Program-made: the position numbers and the translations under genes | Notes under the pieces: generated by a model | The model's input: the letters and a program-made list of their open reading frames with translations, nothing else | Database searches by the model: none | What the model was told of the DNA's origin: nothing | Origin: Pseudomonadota bacterium | Lineage (GTDB): Bacteria > Pseudomonadota > Alphaproteobacteria > Rhizobiales > Pleomorphomonadaceae | Reading direction: 5' to 3' | DNA length: 7,455 nucleotides | Assembly (NCBI GenBank): GCA_023436885.1 | Contig: JAEZHI010000029.1 | Span: forward strand, 1-7,455 | Shown here: positions 1 through 6,743 of the stretch, piece after piece | Layout: each line of letters begins with the position of its first letter | Numbering within the stretch: position 1 is the stretch's first letter

Positions 1-845
1 CGCCCGGCCAGTGCGGCCACGCGCGCGGCGCTCGCCGTCACGAGGTCCTCGCTCAGCCGTCCGTCGCGGACGGCGGCCAGCACCTGGTCGTTGCTGGCCC
101 CTCCGTTGCCGGGCATCTCCAGGTCCAGCCCGGCTGCCAGCGCGGCCACTCGGTCGCCGACGGCACCCCAGTCGGACACGACGACCCCGTCGAAGCCCCA
201 CTCGTCGCGCAGGACCTCGGTGAGCAGCCAGTGGTGCTCCGCGGCGGGGATGCCGTTGAGCCTGTTGTAGGAGCACATGACCGTCGCGGGGGCGGCCTGC
301 GTGACCACCCGCTCGAACGCCGGGAGGTAGATCTCGCGGAGCGTGCGCTCGTCGACCTCCGCAGAGACGCGCATGCGCTCGGTCTCCTGGTTGTTCGCGG
401 CGAAGTGCTTCACGGATGCGCCCACACCGGTGCTCTGCAGGCCGGCGACGTGCGCCGCGCCCAGCACGCCGGACAGCAGCGGGTCCTCCGAGTAGTACTC
501 GAAGTTCCGCCCGCACAGCGGGGACCGCTTGATGTTCACCCCCGGGCCGAGTGCCACGGTGACGCCGAGCGCCCGCGCCTCGCGGCCGACGGCGGCGCCG
601 ATCTGCTCGGCGAGCTCGGGGTCCCAGCTGCACCCGACGGCCGCGGCGAGCGGGTAGCACGTCGCGGGCACGCTGTCGTTGATGCCCAGGTGGTCGCCGT
701 CCTGCGGCTGGAAGCGGATGCCGTGGGGGCCGTCCGCGAGCACGATCGGGGGCACCCCGTGCTCCGGCAGGCCGGGGGTGGTCCAGAACGAGTCGCCCGA
801 GAGCAGCCGGACCCGGTTCTCGAGGGGGGCGTCGTGGATCGTCAC
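1..845 (-). CDS. GH3 beta-glucosidase, N-terminal part (gene runs off the left edge)
   Basis: The first 281 codons of a glycoside hydrolase family 3 enzyme are visible; family members of this type usually have about 700-850 residues. GH3 beta-glucosidases release terminal beta-D-glucose with retention of configuration. The visible part is the catalytic barrel. It contains DGPHGIR (residues 38-44, Asp that holds the glucose hydroxyls), CGRNFEYYSEDP (from residue 112, Arg113 and Glu116), KHFAANNQET (Lys146-His147, substrate binding) and SDWGA with the expected nucleophile Asp225. The general acid/base lies in the missing C-terminal half. The start is GTG at 845, preceded by TGAGGT about six bases upstream and only 12 bases after the rhamnosidase stop, so it is the last visible gene of the operon. 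There is no signal peptide, so the enzyme is probably cytoplasmic. It would plausibly remove the glucose exposed after rhamnose is released. The exact sugar specificity cannot be read from the sequence; xylosidase activity is possible in this family. Confidence 0.93.
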   Translation of the reverse strand, partial: MTIHDAPLENRVRLLSGDSFWTTPGLPEHGVPPIVLADGPHGIRFQPQDGDHLGINDSVPATCYPLAAAVGCSWDPELAEQIGAAVGREARALGVTVALGPGVNIKRSPLCGRNFEYYSEDPLLSGVLGAAHVAGLQSTGVGASVKHFAANNQETERMRVSAEVDERTLREIYLPAFERVVTQAAPATVMCSYNRLNGIPAAEHHWLLTEVLRDEWGFDGVVVSDWGAVGDRVAALAAGLDLEMPGNGGASNDQVLAAVRDGRLSEDLVTASAARVAALAG

Positions 846-857
846 AGTGACCTCAGT

Positions 858-1091
858 TCAGTGCGTGGCGGACGGGTCGGCCGCGAGGGCGCTCTCGAGC
901 GCTGCTCGGAGCCCTTCCGGCGGGCCGGGGATGTAGCCGAGCAGGGCGTCGAGCGAGATGGCCTGCGCCTCAGGGCCGCTCGGGTCGATCGGGATTCCTG
1001 GCAGGTAGCGCTGGAAGACCTCGTCCAGGCGCTGCCACACGGCGGGTTCTGCGGCCAGAGCCGCGAGCGGCGCCTGCATGTCGAGCGCCGG
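858..1091 (-). other. C-terminal helical extension of the GH78 protein
   Basis: Residues about 750-826 follow the predicted end of the GH78 C-terminal beta-sandwich (near THEWSYALP). They read as two amphipathic helical units: APLAALAAEPAVWQRLDEVF, then the linker RYLPGIPIDPSG, then ISLDALLGYIP and LRAALESALAA. The pattern resembles small helical tails that I recall at the C-termini of other actinobacterial glycosidases, but I cannot name the family. It may mediate oligomerisation or contact with partner enzymes. Boundaries are approximate. Confidence 0.5.
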
Positions 1092-3338
1092 GCCGGCCTT
1101 CCCCGGGAGCGCGTAGCTCCACTCGTGCGTGCCCGGGCCCACCTCGAGGACGAGCTCCTCGGGGTGCAGCGGGAGCTCCACCCGCGCCGTCGTCCCCGGC
1201 GGGACGATCGCCGTCAGGTGCATCTGCCCGTCCTCGATCCGCCAGGCGACCTCGGCGCGGCCGTGCACGGTCTCGTTCCACACGCGCGCGCTGGTCAGGC
1301 CGCCCCCCGGCCGCGGGGCGACGAGGATGCGGGCGTAGCCCGGCTCCAGCGCCCCGAGGCCGCCGACCACGCGGTGCAGCCAGTCGGCGACGGCGCCCAG
1401 CGCGTAGTGGTTGAGCGAGGTCATCCCGGAGTCGTTGAGCGACCCGTCGGGGCGGATCGCGTCCCACCGCTCCCAGACGGTGGTCGCCCCCTGGGTGACC
1501 GGGTAGAGGAAGGACGGGCACCGGGTCTGCGTGAGCAGCAGGTACGCCTCCTCCAGGTGACCGGTGGAGCTCAGCGCCTCGGTCACGAGCGGCGTCCCGG
1601 CGAACCCGGTGGAGATGGTGTAGCCGGCCTTCGCGACCACCCGGGCGAGGTGCTCACCCGCGAGCCGGCGCTGCTCCGGCTCCACCAGGTCGAACACGAT
1701 GGCGAGCGCGTAGGCGGTGGCCGACTCGCTCGCCACGCGCCCGCGGGGCGTCACGTACTCGGCGGCGAACGCGCGCCGCACCCGGTCGGCGAGCGCGTCG
1801 AAGTGCGCGGCGTCGTCCTCCCGCCCGAGGACACCCGCCGCCCGGGCCATCTCACGCGCGACCTTGGCGAAGTACGCCGTCGCGACGAGGTACCGGTCGG
1901 TCTTGCCCCCGGCCGGGTTGTCCGCAGGCGCGTCGGGGTCGAGCCAGTCGCCGTACTGGAACCCCGAGCTCCACAGGCCGTGCTCGTCGAGCAGGCCCTC
2001 GACCTGGCGCACGAAGGCGGTCATCGACGGGTACGCGCGCTCCAGGACCGCGACGTCGCCGTACTCGCGGTACAGCGTCCAGGGCAGGCTCACCGCGGTG
2101 TCGCTCCACAACGCCGTGGGCGGGCTCGGGTTCGACAGGACGTCCGGCACCACCCACGGGACCTGCCCGCCGGCCTGCTGCTCCGCCGCCAGGTCCTCCA
2201 GCCACGAGCCCAGCACGCCGCGCACGTCGTAGAGGAACGCCGCCGTCGGGGCGAACGCGTTGATGTCGCCCGTCCAGCCGAGCCGCTCGTCACGCTGCGG
2301 GCAGTCGGTCGGGACACCGACGAAGTTCCCGCGCATCCCCCACACGACGTTGCGGTGCAGCCGGTCGACGAGCTCGTGCGACGTCTCGAAGCCCCCGGTG
2401 CGGCGCATGTCGCTGTGCACGACCACCGCCCGCACGGCGTCCGGCGCCGGCTCGCCCGGGTATCCCGTGATCTCGAGGTAGCGGAATCCGTGGAAGGTGA
2501 ACCTCGGCTCCCACGTCTCGGGCCCGCCCCCGCGCAGCACGTAGGTGTCGGTCGCCCGGGCCGTCCGCAGGGTCCGGACGTCGAACTCGCCGTGGATCAG
2601 CGTCTCTGCGTGGCGCAGCGTCACGGTCGTGCCGCGCTCGCCGTCGACCGTGAGCCGGACCCAGCCGGTCACGAGCTGCCCGAAGTCCACGACGACCCGG
2701 TCGGCGTGTGCCGTGACCGAGACCGGTGCCAGCTCCTCGATCCGGCGGATCGGCTCGGCGGTCGCCTCGACGAGCGCCGCGGCGGGCCAGTCGACCGGCT
2801 CGGTGGGACCCCACGAGGAGTCGTCGAACCCCGGCTCGCTCCACCCGTCGGGCTCGAGGCGGGCATCGAACGTCTCACCGTCGTAGATGCTGTGGGCGAG
2901 CGTCCCGCCGGTCGCAGCCCGGAACCCGGTGTCCGACACCACGGTGGTGGTGCCGTCGGCGTGCTCGACGACGAGCTCGACCCAGGCGGCGAGCCGGTCC
3001 GTCCACAGGTTCCGACGGCTCTCCCACCCGAGGCGCCCCGCCGCCCACCCCTCGCCGACCACGACGCCGAGCGCGTTCGCGCCGGCGCGCAGCAGGGCGG
3101 TGACGTCGTGGCTGCGGACGGCGACCCGGTGCCGGTAGGAGGTCCACCCGGGGGCGAGGACCTCGTCACCGACCCGCCGGCCGTTGGCCCACGGCTCGAC
3201 GATCCCGAGCCCGGTGATCCGGAGCGTGGCGCGCACCGGAGGCGCGGGCAGGTCGAACTCGCGGCGCAGGTAGACCGCGGGCTGGCCGGCACCGCCGGAG
3301 GCGGCGACGGGCGAGATGAACACAGGGGTGGCAGGCAC
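858..3338 (-). CDS. GH78 alpha-L-rhamnosidase
   Basis: An 826-residue inverting alpha-L-rhamnosidase that removes terminal rhamnose from plant glycosides or rhamnose-containing glycans. Domain order by eye: N-terminal beta-sandwich (about 25-195, with NGRRVGDEVLAPGWTSYRHR and GEGWAAGR), a concanavalin-like beta domain (about 205-300), the (alpha/alpha)6 catalytic barrel (about 305-655) and a C-terminal beta-sandwich (about 657-742). The hallmark DCPQRDERLGWTGD spans 345-358 with Asp345, Glu351 and Asp358; Glu351 is the likely general acid. TTVWERWD contains Glu623, the likely general base. About 75 further residues (750-826) form a probable helical tail beyond the usual fold. Start GTG at 3338 has GGAG seven bases upstream. 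The N-terminus MPATPVFISP has no signal peptide, so the enzyme should act in the cytoplasm on imported substrate. It lies 24 bases after the permease stop and 12 before the beta-glucosidase start, which indicates one transcript. Family assignment is secure; the natural substrate is not. Confidence 0.95.
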   Translation of the reverse strand: MPATPVFISPVAASGGAGQPAVYLRREFDLPAPPVRATLRITGLGIVEPWANGRRVGDEVLAPGWTSYRHRVAVRSHDVTALLRAGANALGVVVGEGWAAGRLGWESRRNLWTDRLAAWVELVVEHADGTTTVVSDTGFRAATGGTLAHSIYDGETFDARLEPDGWSEPGFDDSSWGPTEPVDWPAAALVEATAEPIRRIEELAPVSVTAHADRVVVDFGQLVTGWVRLTVDGERGTTVTLRHAETLIHGEFDVRTLRTARATDTYVLRGGGPETWEPRFTFHGFRYLEITGYPGEPAPDAVRAVVVHSDMRRTGGFETSHELVDRLHRNVVWGMRGNFVGVPTDCPQRDERLGWTGDINAFAPTAAFLYDVRGVLGSWLEDLAAEQQAGGQVPWVVPDVLSNPSPPTALWSDTAVSLPWTLYREYGDVAVLERAYPSMTAFVRQVEGLLDEHGLWSSGFQYGDWLDPDAPADNPAGGKTDRYLVATAYFAKVAREMARAAGVLGREDDAAHFDALADRVRRAFAAEYVTPRGRVASESATAYALAIVFDLVEPEQRRLAGEHLARVVAKAGYTISTGFAGTPLVTEALSSTGHLEEAYLLLTQTRCPSFLYPVTQGATTVWERWDAIRPDGSLNDSGMTSLNHYALGAVADWLHRVVGGLGALEPGYARILVAPRPGGGLTSARVWNETVHGRAEVAWRIEDGQMHLTAIVPPGTTARVELPLHPEELVLEVGPGTHEWSYALPGKAGPALDMQAPLAALAAEPAVWQRLDEVFQRYLPGIPIDPSGPEAQAISLDALLGYIPGPPEGLRAALESALAADPSATH

Positions 3339-3362
3339 GGGAGCTCTCCAGGGAAGCCGGGG

Positions 3363-4709
3363 TCAGCGGACGGAGCGGACGCGGAGGACCGACAGGCCGC
3401 TGAGAAGGGTGCAGCCCGCCGCCACCACGTAGAGCAGCGCGTAGTTCTTCTCCCCTGCGGCGCCGGCACCGATCGTCAGGACGAGCGGGGCGAGCAGCGG
3501 TGCGACGGACTGCGGGATCGACGTCGCGTAGCCCATGATCGCCATGAAGCGACCCGCGTTGTGGCGCTCCGGGAGCACGTCGAGGGCGAGCGCCTGGTCG
3601 ACCGCAGAGAACAGGCCCAGGCCGAGGCTGCTGGTCAGGGAGCCCGCGAACAGCACGGGGACGGACGGCGCCAGGGCCATGAGCACGGCGCCCAGCCCGA
3701 AGAGGACTCCCGCTGCCAGGACGAAGATCCGACGCCGGCGGAGGCGGTCCGACAGGAACCCTCCGCCGATCGCGCCGGCGGTGACGGCGAGGATGCCGAG
3801 CAGGGACAGGACAGCCAGGGTCGGGGCGACGTCCGCGACGGCCACCCCGAGGCGCTGCGCGAAGAAGAACGCGGTGAACGTGGTGTTGAGCGTCAGGCCG
3901 AAGTAGAACAGGAAGCGCGCGAGCCAGTTCCACGCGAAGTCCGGGTACTGGCGGGGGCTGAACACCATGTTGCGGAACACCCCGAGGACCGTCAGCGGCT
4001 CGTCGAACGTCAGGCCGCGGCTGTCCGGCTCGTGCACGAAGATCACGAACAGCGCGCTCAGGACGAGCCCGATCGCGCCGGGGATCAGGAAGAGCAGCAG
4101 GTTGTCGCTCGCCACGAAGCTCGCGATGCCCACGCCCAGCACCGGGGCGATCTGGGTCGCGAACCCGGTCAGGCCCGCCACCTGCCCGCGCTGCTGCTCG
4201 GGCAGGCGGTCGGCCTGGGAGAACTGCAGGTTGCCCAGGGTCTGTCCCCAGGTGAGCTGGGAGAGCACCCACCCCAGACCGAGCAGCAGGACCGACGGCG
4301 CCGTGGCCATGAGGGTCAGGGCGCCCATGCCGAGGAGCATGCCGGCGATCATGAAGGGGCGTCGACGGCCGATCCGCGTGCGGGTCCGGTCCGAGAGCTG
4401 GCCGAGCACCGGGCCGGCGACCAGCGCGGCGAACGCCCCGAGGCCCGTGATGTAGCCGAGGTACTCGTCGTGGCCCGGGGCGAGCTGGTTGACCCGGATG
4501 GCGAGCGAGATCCCGAGCGGGGTGATGAACGCGACGAACACGCCGAACTGCGCCAGGACCTGCAGCCAGATGTAGCGAGGGCCGACCGGGGGGAGGTCGT
4601 CGGGCGCGTCCGGGGTCGCGCGCTCGACCGTGAGGGGGGCGGCGACCGGGAACAGGACGTTCTCGGCCACGGCGCCGGGGGAAGCGAGGTCGTCGTCATC
4701 GACAGTCAT
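3363..4709 (-). CDS. MFS transporter, GPH/SLC45-like sugar or glycoside permease
   Basis: A 448-residue membrane permease with 12 predicted transmembrane segments, roughly 46-72, 84-104, 118-138, 139-158, 178-200, 203-225, 260-285, 296-318, 327-348, 351-371, 388-412 and 423-443. The loop after TM2 carries GQLSDRTRTRIGRRRPF (103-119), and its second-half counterpart is GGFLSDRLRRRRIF (316-329). This long basic loop is typical of the GPH/SLC45-like sugar porters, which usually couple uptake to H+ or Na+. Loops 4-5 and 10-11 hold the paired motifs QADRLPEQQRGQ and DQALALDVLPERHNAGR. An acidic, non-membrane N-terminus of about 45 residues precedes TM1. The ATG at 4709 has GGAG five bases upstream. 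It is the first gene of the operon with the rhamnosidase and beta-glucosidase, so import of an intact rhamnosyl-glucoside, or of a released sugar, is the likely job. Export cannot be excluded from sequence alone. Confidence 0.88.
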   Translation of the reverse strand: MTVDDDDLASPGAVAENVLFPVAAPLTVERATPDAPDDLPPVGPRYIWLQVLAQFGVFVAFITPLGISLAIRVNQLAPGHDEYLGYITGLGAFAALVAGPVLGQLSDRTRTRIGRRRPFMIAGMLLGMGALTLMATAPSVLLLGLGWVLSQLTWGQTLGNLQFSQADRLPEQQRGQVAGLTGFATQIAPVLGVGIASFVASDNLLLFLIPGAIGLVLSALFVIFVHEPDSRGLTFDEPLTVLGVFRNMVFSPRQYPDFAWNWLARFLFYFGLTLNTTFTAFFFAQRLGVAVADVAPTLAVLSLLGILAVTAGAIGGGFLSDRLRRRRIFVLAAGVLFGLGAVLMALAPSVPVLFAGSLTSSLGLGLFSAVDQALALDVLPERHNAGRFMAIMGYATSIPQSVAPLLAPLVLTIGAGAAGEKNYALLYVVAAGCTLLSGLSVLRVRSVR

Positions 4710-4729
4710 GTCTGCTCCGTTGCATGAGG

Positions 4730-4745
4730 GCTAGCACGCGCTAGC
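4730..4745. promoter_or_regulatory. Candidate LacI-type operator for the permease operon
   Basis: GCTAGCACGCGCTAGC is a 16-base inverted repeat: two 6-base arms, each GCTAGC, flanking ACGC, with central dinucleotide CG as LacI-family operators usually have. It lies just upstream of the permease start and would cover about +5 to +20 of the predicted transcript, a classic repressor position. Its right half continues as ACGCGCTAGCG (4736-4746), an 11-mer repeated exactly at 6672-6682 beside the lacI gene. Binding by that regulator is inferred. Confidence 0.5.
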
Positions 4746-4755
4746 GATGCGCGAC

Positions 4756-4783
4756 GTTATAACGATTCATCCCGCCGGCGCAA
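4756..4783 (-). promoter_or_regulatory. Candidate sigma-70-type promoter of the permease-GH78-GH3 operon
   Basis: On the minus strand TATAAC (4761-4756) is a good -10 hexamer, and TTGCGC (4783-4778) is a partial -35 hexamer with 16 bases between them. Transcription would begin near 4749, leaving a leader of about 40 bases to the ATG at 4709 and placing the GCTAGC inverted repeat directly after the start point. The -10 lies within a perfect 10-base palindrome, CGTTATAACG (4755-4764). That palindrome is the only strongly AT-rich patch in this gap and could also be a protein-binding site. Confidence 0.45.
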
Positions 4784-4803
4784 GCAGGTCGTGCCCCGGA
4801 CGC

Positions 4804-4845
4804 ACGCGAGGGAGGAGCCGCCCACGGGCGACCCCTCCCTCGCGT
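4804..4845 (-). terminator. GC-rich stem-loop ending the flavoprotein transcript
   Basis: ACGCGAGGGAGG (4804-4815) pairs perfectly over 12 bases with CCTCCCTCGCGT (4834-4845). A smaller inner stem, CGCC with GGCG, closes a CACG loop. It begins 26 bases after the flavoprotein stop codon and lies upstream of the permease promoter, as a terminator separating the two units would. There is no T-tract on the minus strand, as is common for actinobacterial terminators, so it may work with Rho or as an RNA-stabilising end. Confidence 0.6.
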
Positions 4846-4870
4846 CCGGCCGGTGGCGACCGGCGCGCGC

Positions 4871-6565
4871 TCAGCCCACCTCGGCGAGCTCCCGGGCGGC
4901 GATGTACCCGTACACGAGTCCCTGGCCGATCGTCGCCCCCGCGCCCGGGTACCGGCGGCCGAACGCGTTGGCGGCCGTGTTGCCGATCGCGTACAGGCCC
5001 GCGATGGGCCGGCCCGTGGTGTCGAGCACCCGGGCGCGCTCGTCCGCCGTCAGGCCGCCGCACGTCCCGAGGTCCGACAGCACGACCTTGACCGCGAACA
5101 GGTCGCCCGACAGCGCCCGCAGGTTCGGGTTGGGCGTGACGGTCGGGTCGCCGTAGTACCGGTCGTACGCGCTGGCGCCGCGGTGGAAGTCCGAGTCGTT
5201 CCCGGACGCGGCGAGCCGGTTGTAGCGCGCCAGCGTGCGGGCAAGGGCGTCCGCGGGCACCCCCATCGCGCGGGCGAGGCCCTCGGGCTCGGACGCGCGC
5301 ACCGCCACCCCCGCCTCGTACCAGGCGCGCGGGACCGGCATGGCGGGGAAGACGGTGCCCGCGAAGACGTAGCTGTTGCGGTAGCGCTGGTCGAAGAGCA
5401 GCCACATGTCCGTGACCGGGTCCCCCTCACGCTCCCGGCGCAGCACCTCCTGGCCGAACGACATGTAGTCGGTCGCCTCGTTGAGGAACCGGCGCCCCGT
5501 CTGGTCCACCATGAGCGAGCCGGGCAGCGACCGTTCGGCGAGCAGCACCTGCGGCCCGGCCTCGCCGACCGGGGCGACGGCCGGGAACCACCACGACTCC
5601 GTCATCAGCGCGGTGCCCGCACCGAGCTCCGCGCCCGCACGGATGGCGTCACCGGTGTTGCCCTCCGCCCCGAGGCTGAGGTCGTCGCCCAGCCCGGGCG
5701 ACTGGTACTCGTGCCGCATCGCCATGTCGTGGTCGAACCCCCCGGCGGCGAGCACCACACCGCGGCGTGCGGTGACGGTCACCCGGCGCCCGTCCTGCTC
5801 GACCACCGCACCGGTGACCCGGCCGCCCTCCTCGACGAGCTCGACCAGCGAGGCGTTCGTCCAGACGGGCACCCCGGCCCTCACCAGACCGGCGAACATC
5901 CCGGCCGCGAGCGCCTGGCCCCCGGCGAGGTACTCCCGCCGCAGGGCGAGGCCGCCGATGCCCTGCGCGGCACGCTTCGCGATCTTGGGCAGCGCCCGCG
6001 CCGGGACCCGGGTCATCAGGTTCATCCACTTGTAGTCCGCGCCGGTCACCGGCATGGGGACGGGCGCCTCGAGGACACCCGGACGGAGCCGCGCGCGCTC
6101 GGGGCCGAGCACGGACGCGTCGAACGGCCGGCACTCGCACGTGCGTCCCAGCGCCGAACCTCCCGGGTTCTCCGGGTGGTAGTCGGAGTACCCCTTCGCC
6201 CAGAAGAACCGCATCGGCGTCGTGCGGGCGAGCATGGCGACCGCCTCGGGCCCGTGCGCCAGGAAGGCCCGGCGGCGCGCCTGCGGGGCGTCTGGGCCCA
6301 CGACGGCGTCCAGGTACTCCTCCGCCGCCTCGGTGGAGTCAGGGGCGCCGGCGGCCGTGAGCGCCTCGTTCCCGGGGATCCAGAACGCGCCGCCCGAGCG
6401 GGCGGTGGAGCCACCGACATACGCCGTCTTCTCCACCACGAGGACACGGAGCCCGCGCTCGGACGCGGCGAGGGCGGCGGCCATGCCGGTGCCGGAGCCG
6501 ACCACGAGGACATCGACGTCGGCGTCGGTGGCTCGAGGCCCAGGGGGTGGGGTGGACGTGCTCAC
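4871..6565 (-). CDS. FAD-dependent dehydrogenase of the 3-ketosteroid Delta1-dehydrogenase (KstD) family
   Basis: A 564-residue flavoprotein, close to the usual KstD length of about 510-570. KstD enzymes insert a C1-C2 double bond into ring A of 3-ketosteroids using bound FAD. Visible features are the dinucleotide-binding strand VDVLVVGSGTGMAAA (17-31), the ribose-binding Glu45 in VVEK, GGSTARSGGAFWIPGN (51-66), and the C-terminal FAD motif GLYAIGNTAANAFGRRYPGAGATIG (523-547, given in two parts in families). Aligned from memory with Rhodococcus KstD1, the catalytic residues Tyr119, Tyr318, Tyr487 and Gly491 correspond to Tyr129 (GYSDYHPE), Tyr367 (NEATDYMSFG), Tyr539 and Gly543 (YPGAG). DYKWMNLMTR (177-186) also fits KstD relatives. 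The glycine loop is one residue shorter than in KstD1. Start GTG at 6565 has AGGAG five bases upstream. There is no signal peptide. It is a separate transcript, divergent from the lacI-type gene. The family also contains fumarate-reductase-like and Delta4-dehydrogenase enzymes, so the substrate is open. Confidence 0.85.
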   Translation of the reverse strand: MSTSTPPPGPRATDADVDVLVVGSGTGMAAALAASERGLRVLVVEKTAYVGGSTARSGGAFWIPGNEALTAAGAPDSTEAAEEYLDAVVGPDAPQARRRAFLAHGPEAVAMLARTTPMRFFWAKGYSDYHPENPGGSALGRTCECRPFDASVLGPERARLRPGVLEAPVPMPVTGADYKWMNLMTRVPARALPKIAKRAAQGIGGLALRREYLAGGQALAAGMFAGLVRAGVPVWTNASLVELVEEGGRVTGAVVEQDGRRVTVTARRGVVLAAGGFDHDMAMRHEYQSPGLGDDLSLGAEGNTGDAIRAGAELGAGTALMTESWWFPAVAPVGEAGPQVLLAERSLPGSLMVDQTGRRFLNEATDYMSFGQEVLRREREGDPVTDMWLLFDQRYRNSYVFAGTVFPAMPVPRAWYEAGVAVRASEPEGLARAMGVPADALARTLARYNRLAASGNDSDFHRGASAYDRYYGDPTVTPNPNLRALSGDLFAVKVVLSDLGTCGGLTADERARVLDTTGRPIAGLYAIGNTAANAFGRRYPGAGATIGQGLVYGYIAARELAEVG

Positions 6566-6671
6566 GGCGGCTCCTCACAACGGGGCCCCGGGGCGGGGTG
6601 CCCGCGGTGGCGTGCCCTCAGTCTCGACGCCCCCTTGACGATCGGCAAGTAGTCCGGTCGGGCGACGCACG

Positions 6672-6684
6672 ACGCGCTAGCGCG
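6672..6684. promoter_or_regulatory. Candidate operator between the flavoprotein gene and lacI
   Basis: CGCGCTAGCGCG (6673-6684) is a perfect 12-base palindrome in the 178-base divergent gap. With the preceding A it gives ACGCGCTAGCG, identical to 4736-4746 upstream of the permease operon. It lies about 60 bases upstream of the lacI start and about 107 upstream of the flavoprotein start, so it could serve autoregulation and control of the flavoprotein. The centre here is TA rather than the CG usual for LacI proteins, so the exact half-site register is uncertain. Confidence 0.45.
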
Positions 6685-6709
6685 CGCAACCGGCGAGCGC
6701 CGGAACGGG

Positions 6710-6715
6710 TATCCT
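6710..6715 (+). promoter_or_regulatory. Possible -10 box of the lacI-type gene
   Basis: TATCCT fits the TAnnnT pattern, and would start transcription near 6722, ahead of the GGAGAGG ribosome site at 6731-6737. No convincing -35 hexamer sits 16-18 bases upstream, so this is a weak call. The palindrome at 6673-6684 would lie just upstream of this promoter. Confidence 0.25.
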
Positions 6716-6743
6716 CACGGCAGGACGCGGGGAGAGGGGCGAC

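Noticed and set aside
2669..3469. A 266-codon minus-strand frame overlapping the GH78 N-terminus and the permease end
   Set aside because: Pro/Ser/Arg-rich out-of-frame translation. The GH78 and permease frames explain the same DNA with recognisable domains.
231..4727. A 1498-codon open frame on the + strand across the permease, rhamnosidase and beta-glucosidase genes
   Set aside because: It lies codon-on-codon opposite three real genes that happen to share one register. Stops there would need TTA, CTA or TCA codons in those genes, which this GC-rich genome avoids. The translation is Arg/Gly/Glu/Val-rich without any domain. It is a shadow.
6581..6590. Perfect palindrome CGGGGCCCCG in the flavoprotein leader
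   Set aside because: Pure G/C palindromes of this length are expected by chance at this base composition. It has no second copy and forms no hairpin with a usable loop.
6635..6640. TTGACG as a -35 box for the lacI-type gene
   Set aside because: The 16-18 base downstream positions read GC-rich sequence with no -10-like hexamer, and the better -10 at 6710 is about 70 bases away.
4853..6652. A 599-codon + strand open frame opposite the flavoprotein gene
   Set aside because: Same in-register antisense effect; low-complexity translation, no family motif, while the minus strand encodes a clear FAD protein.
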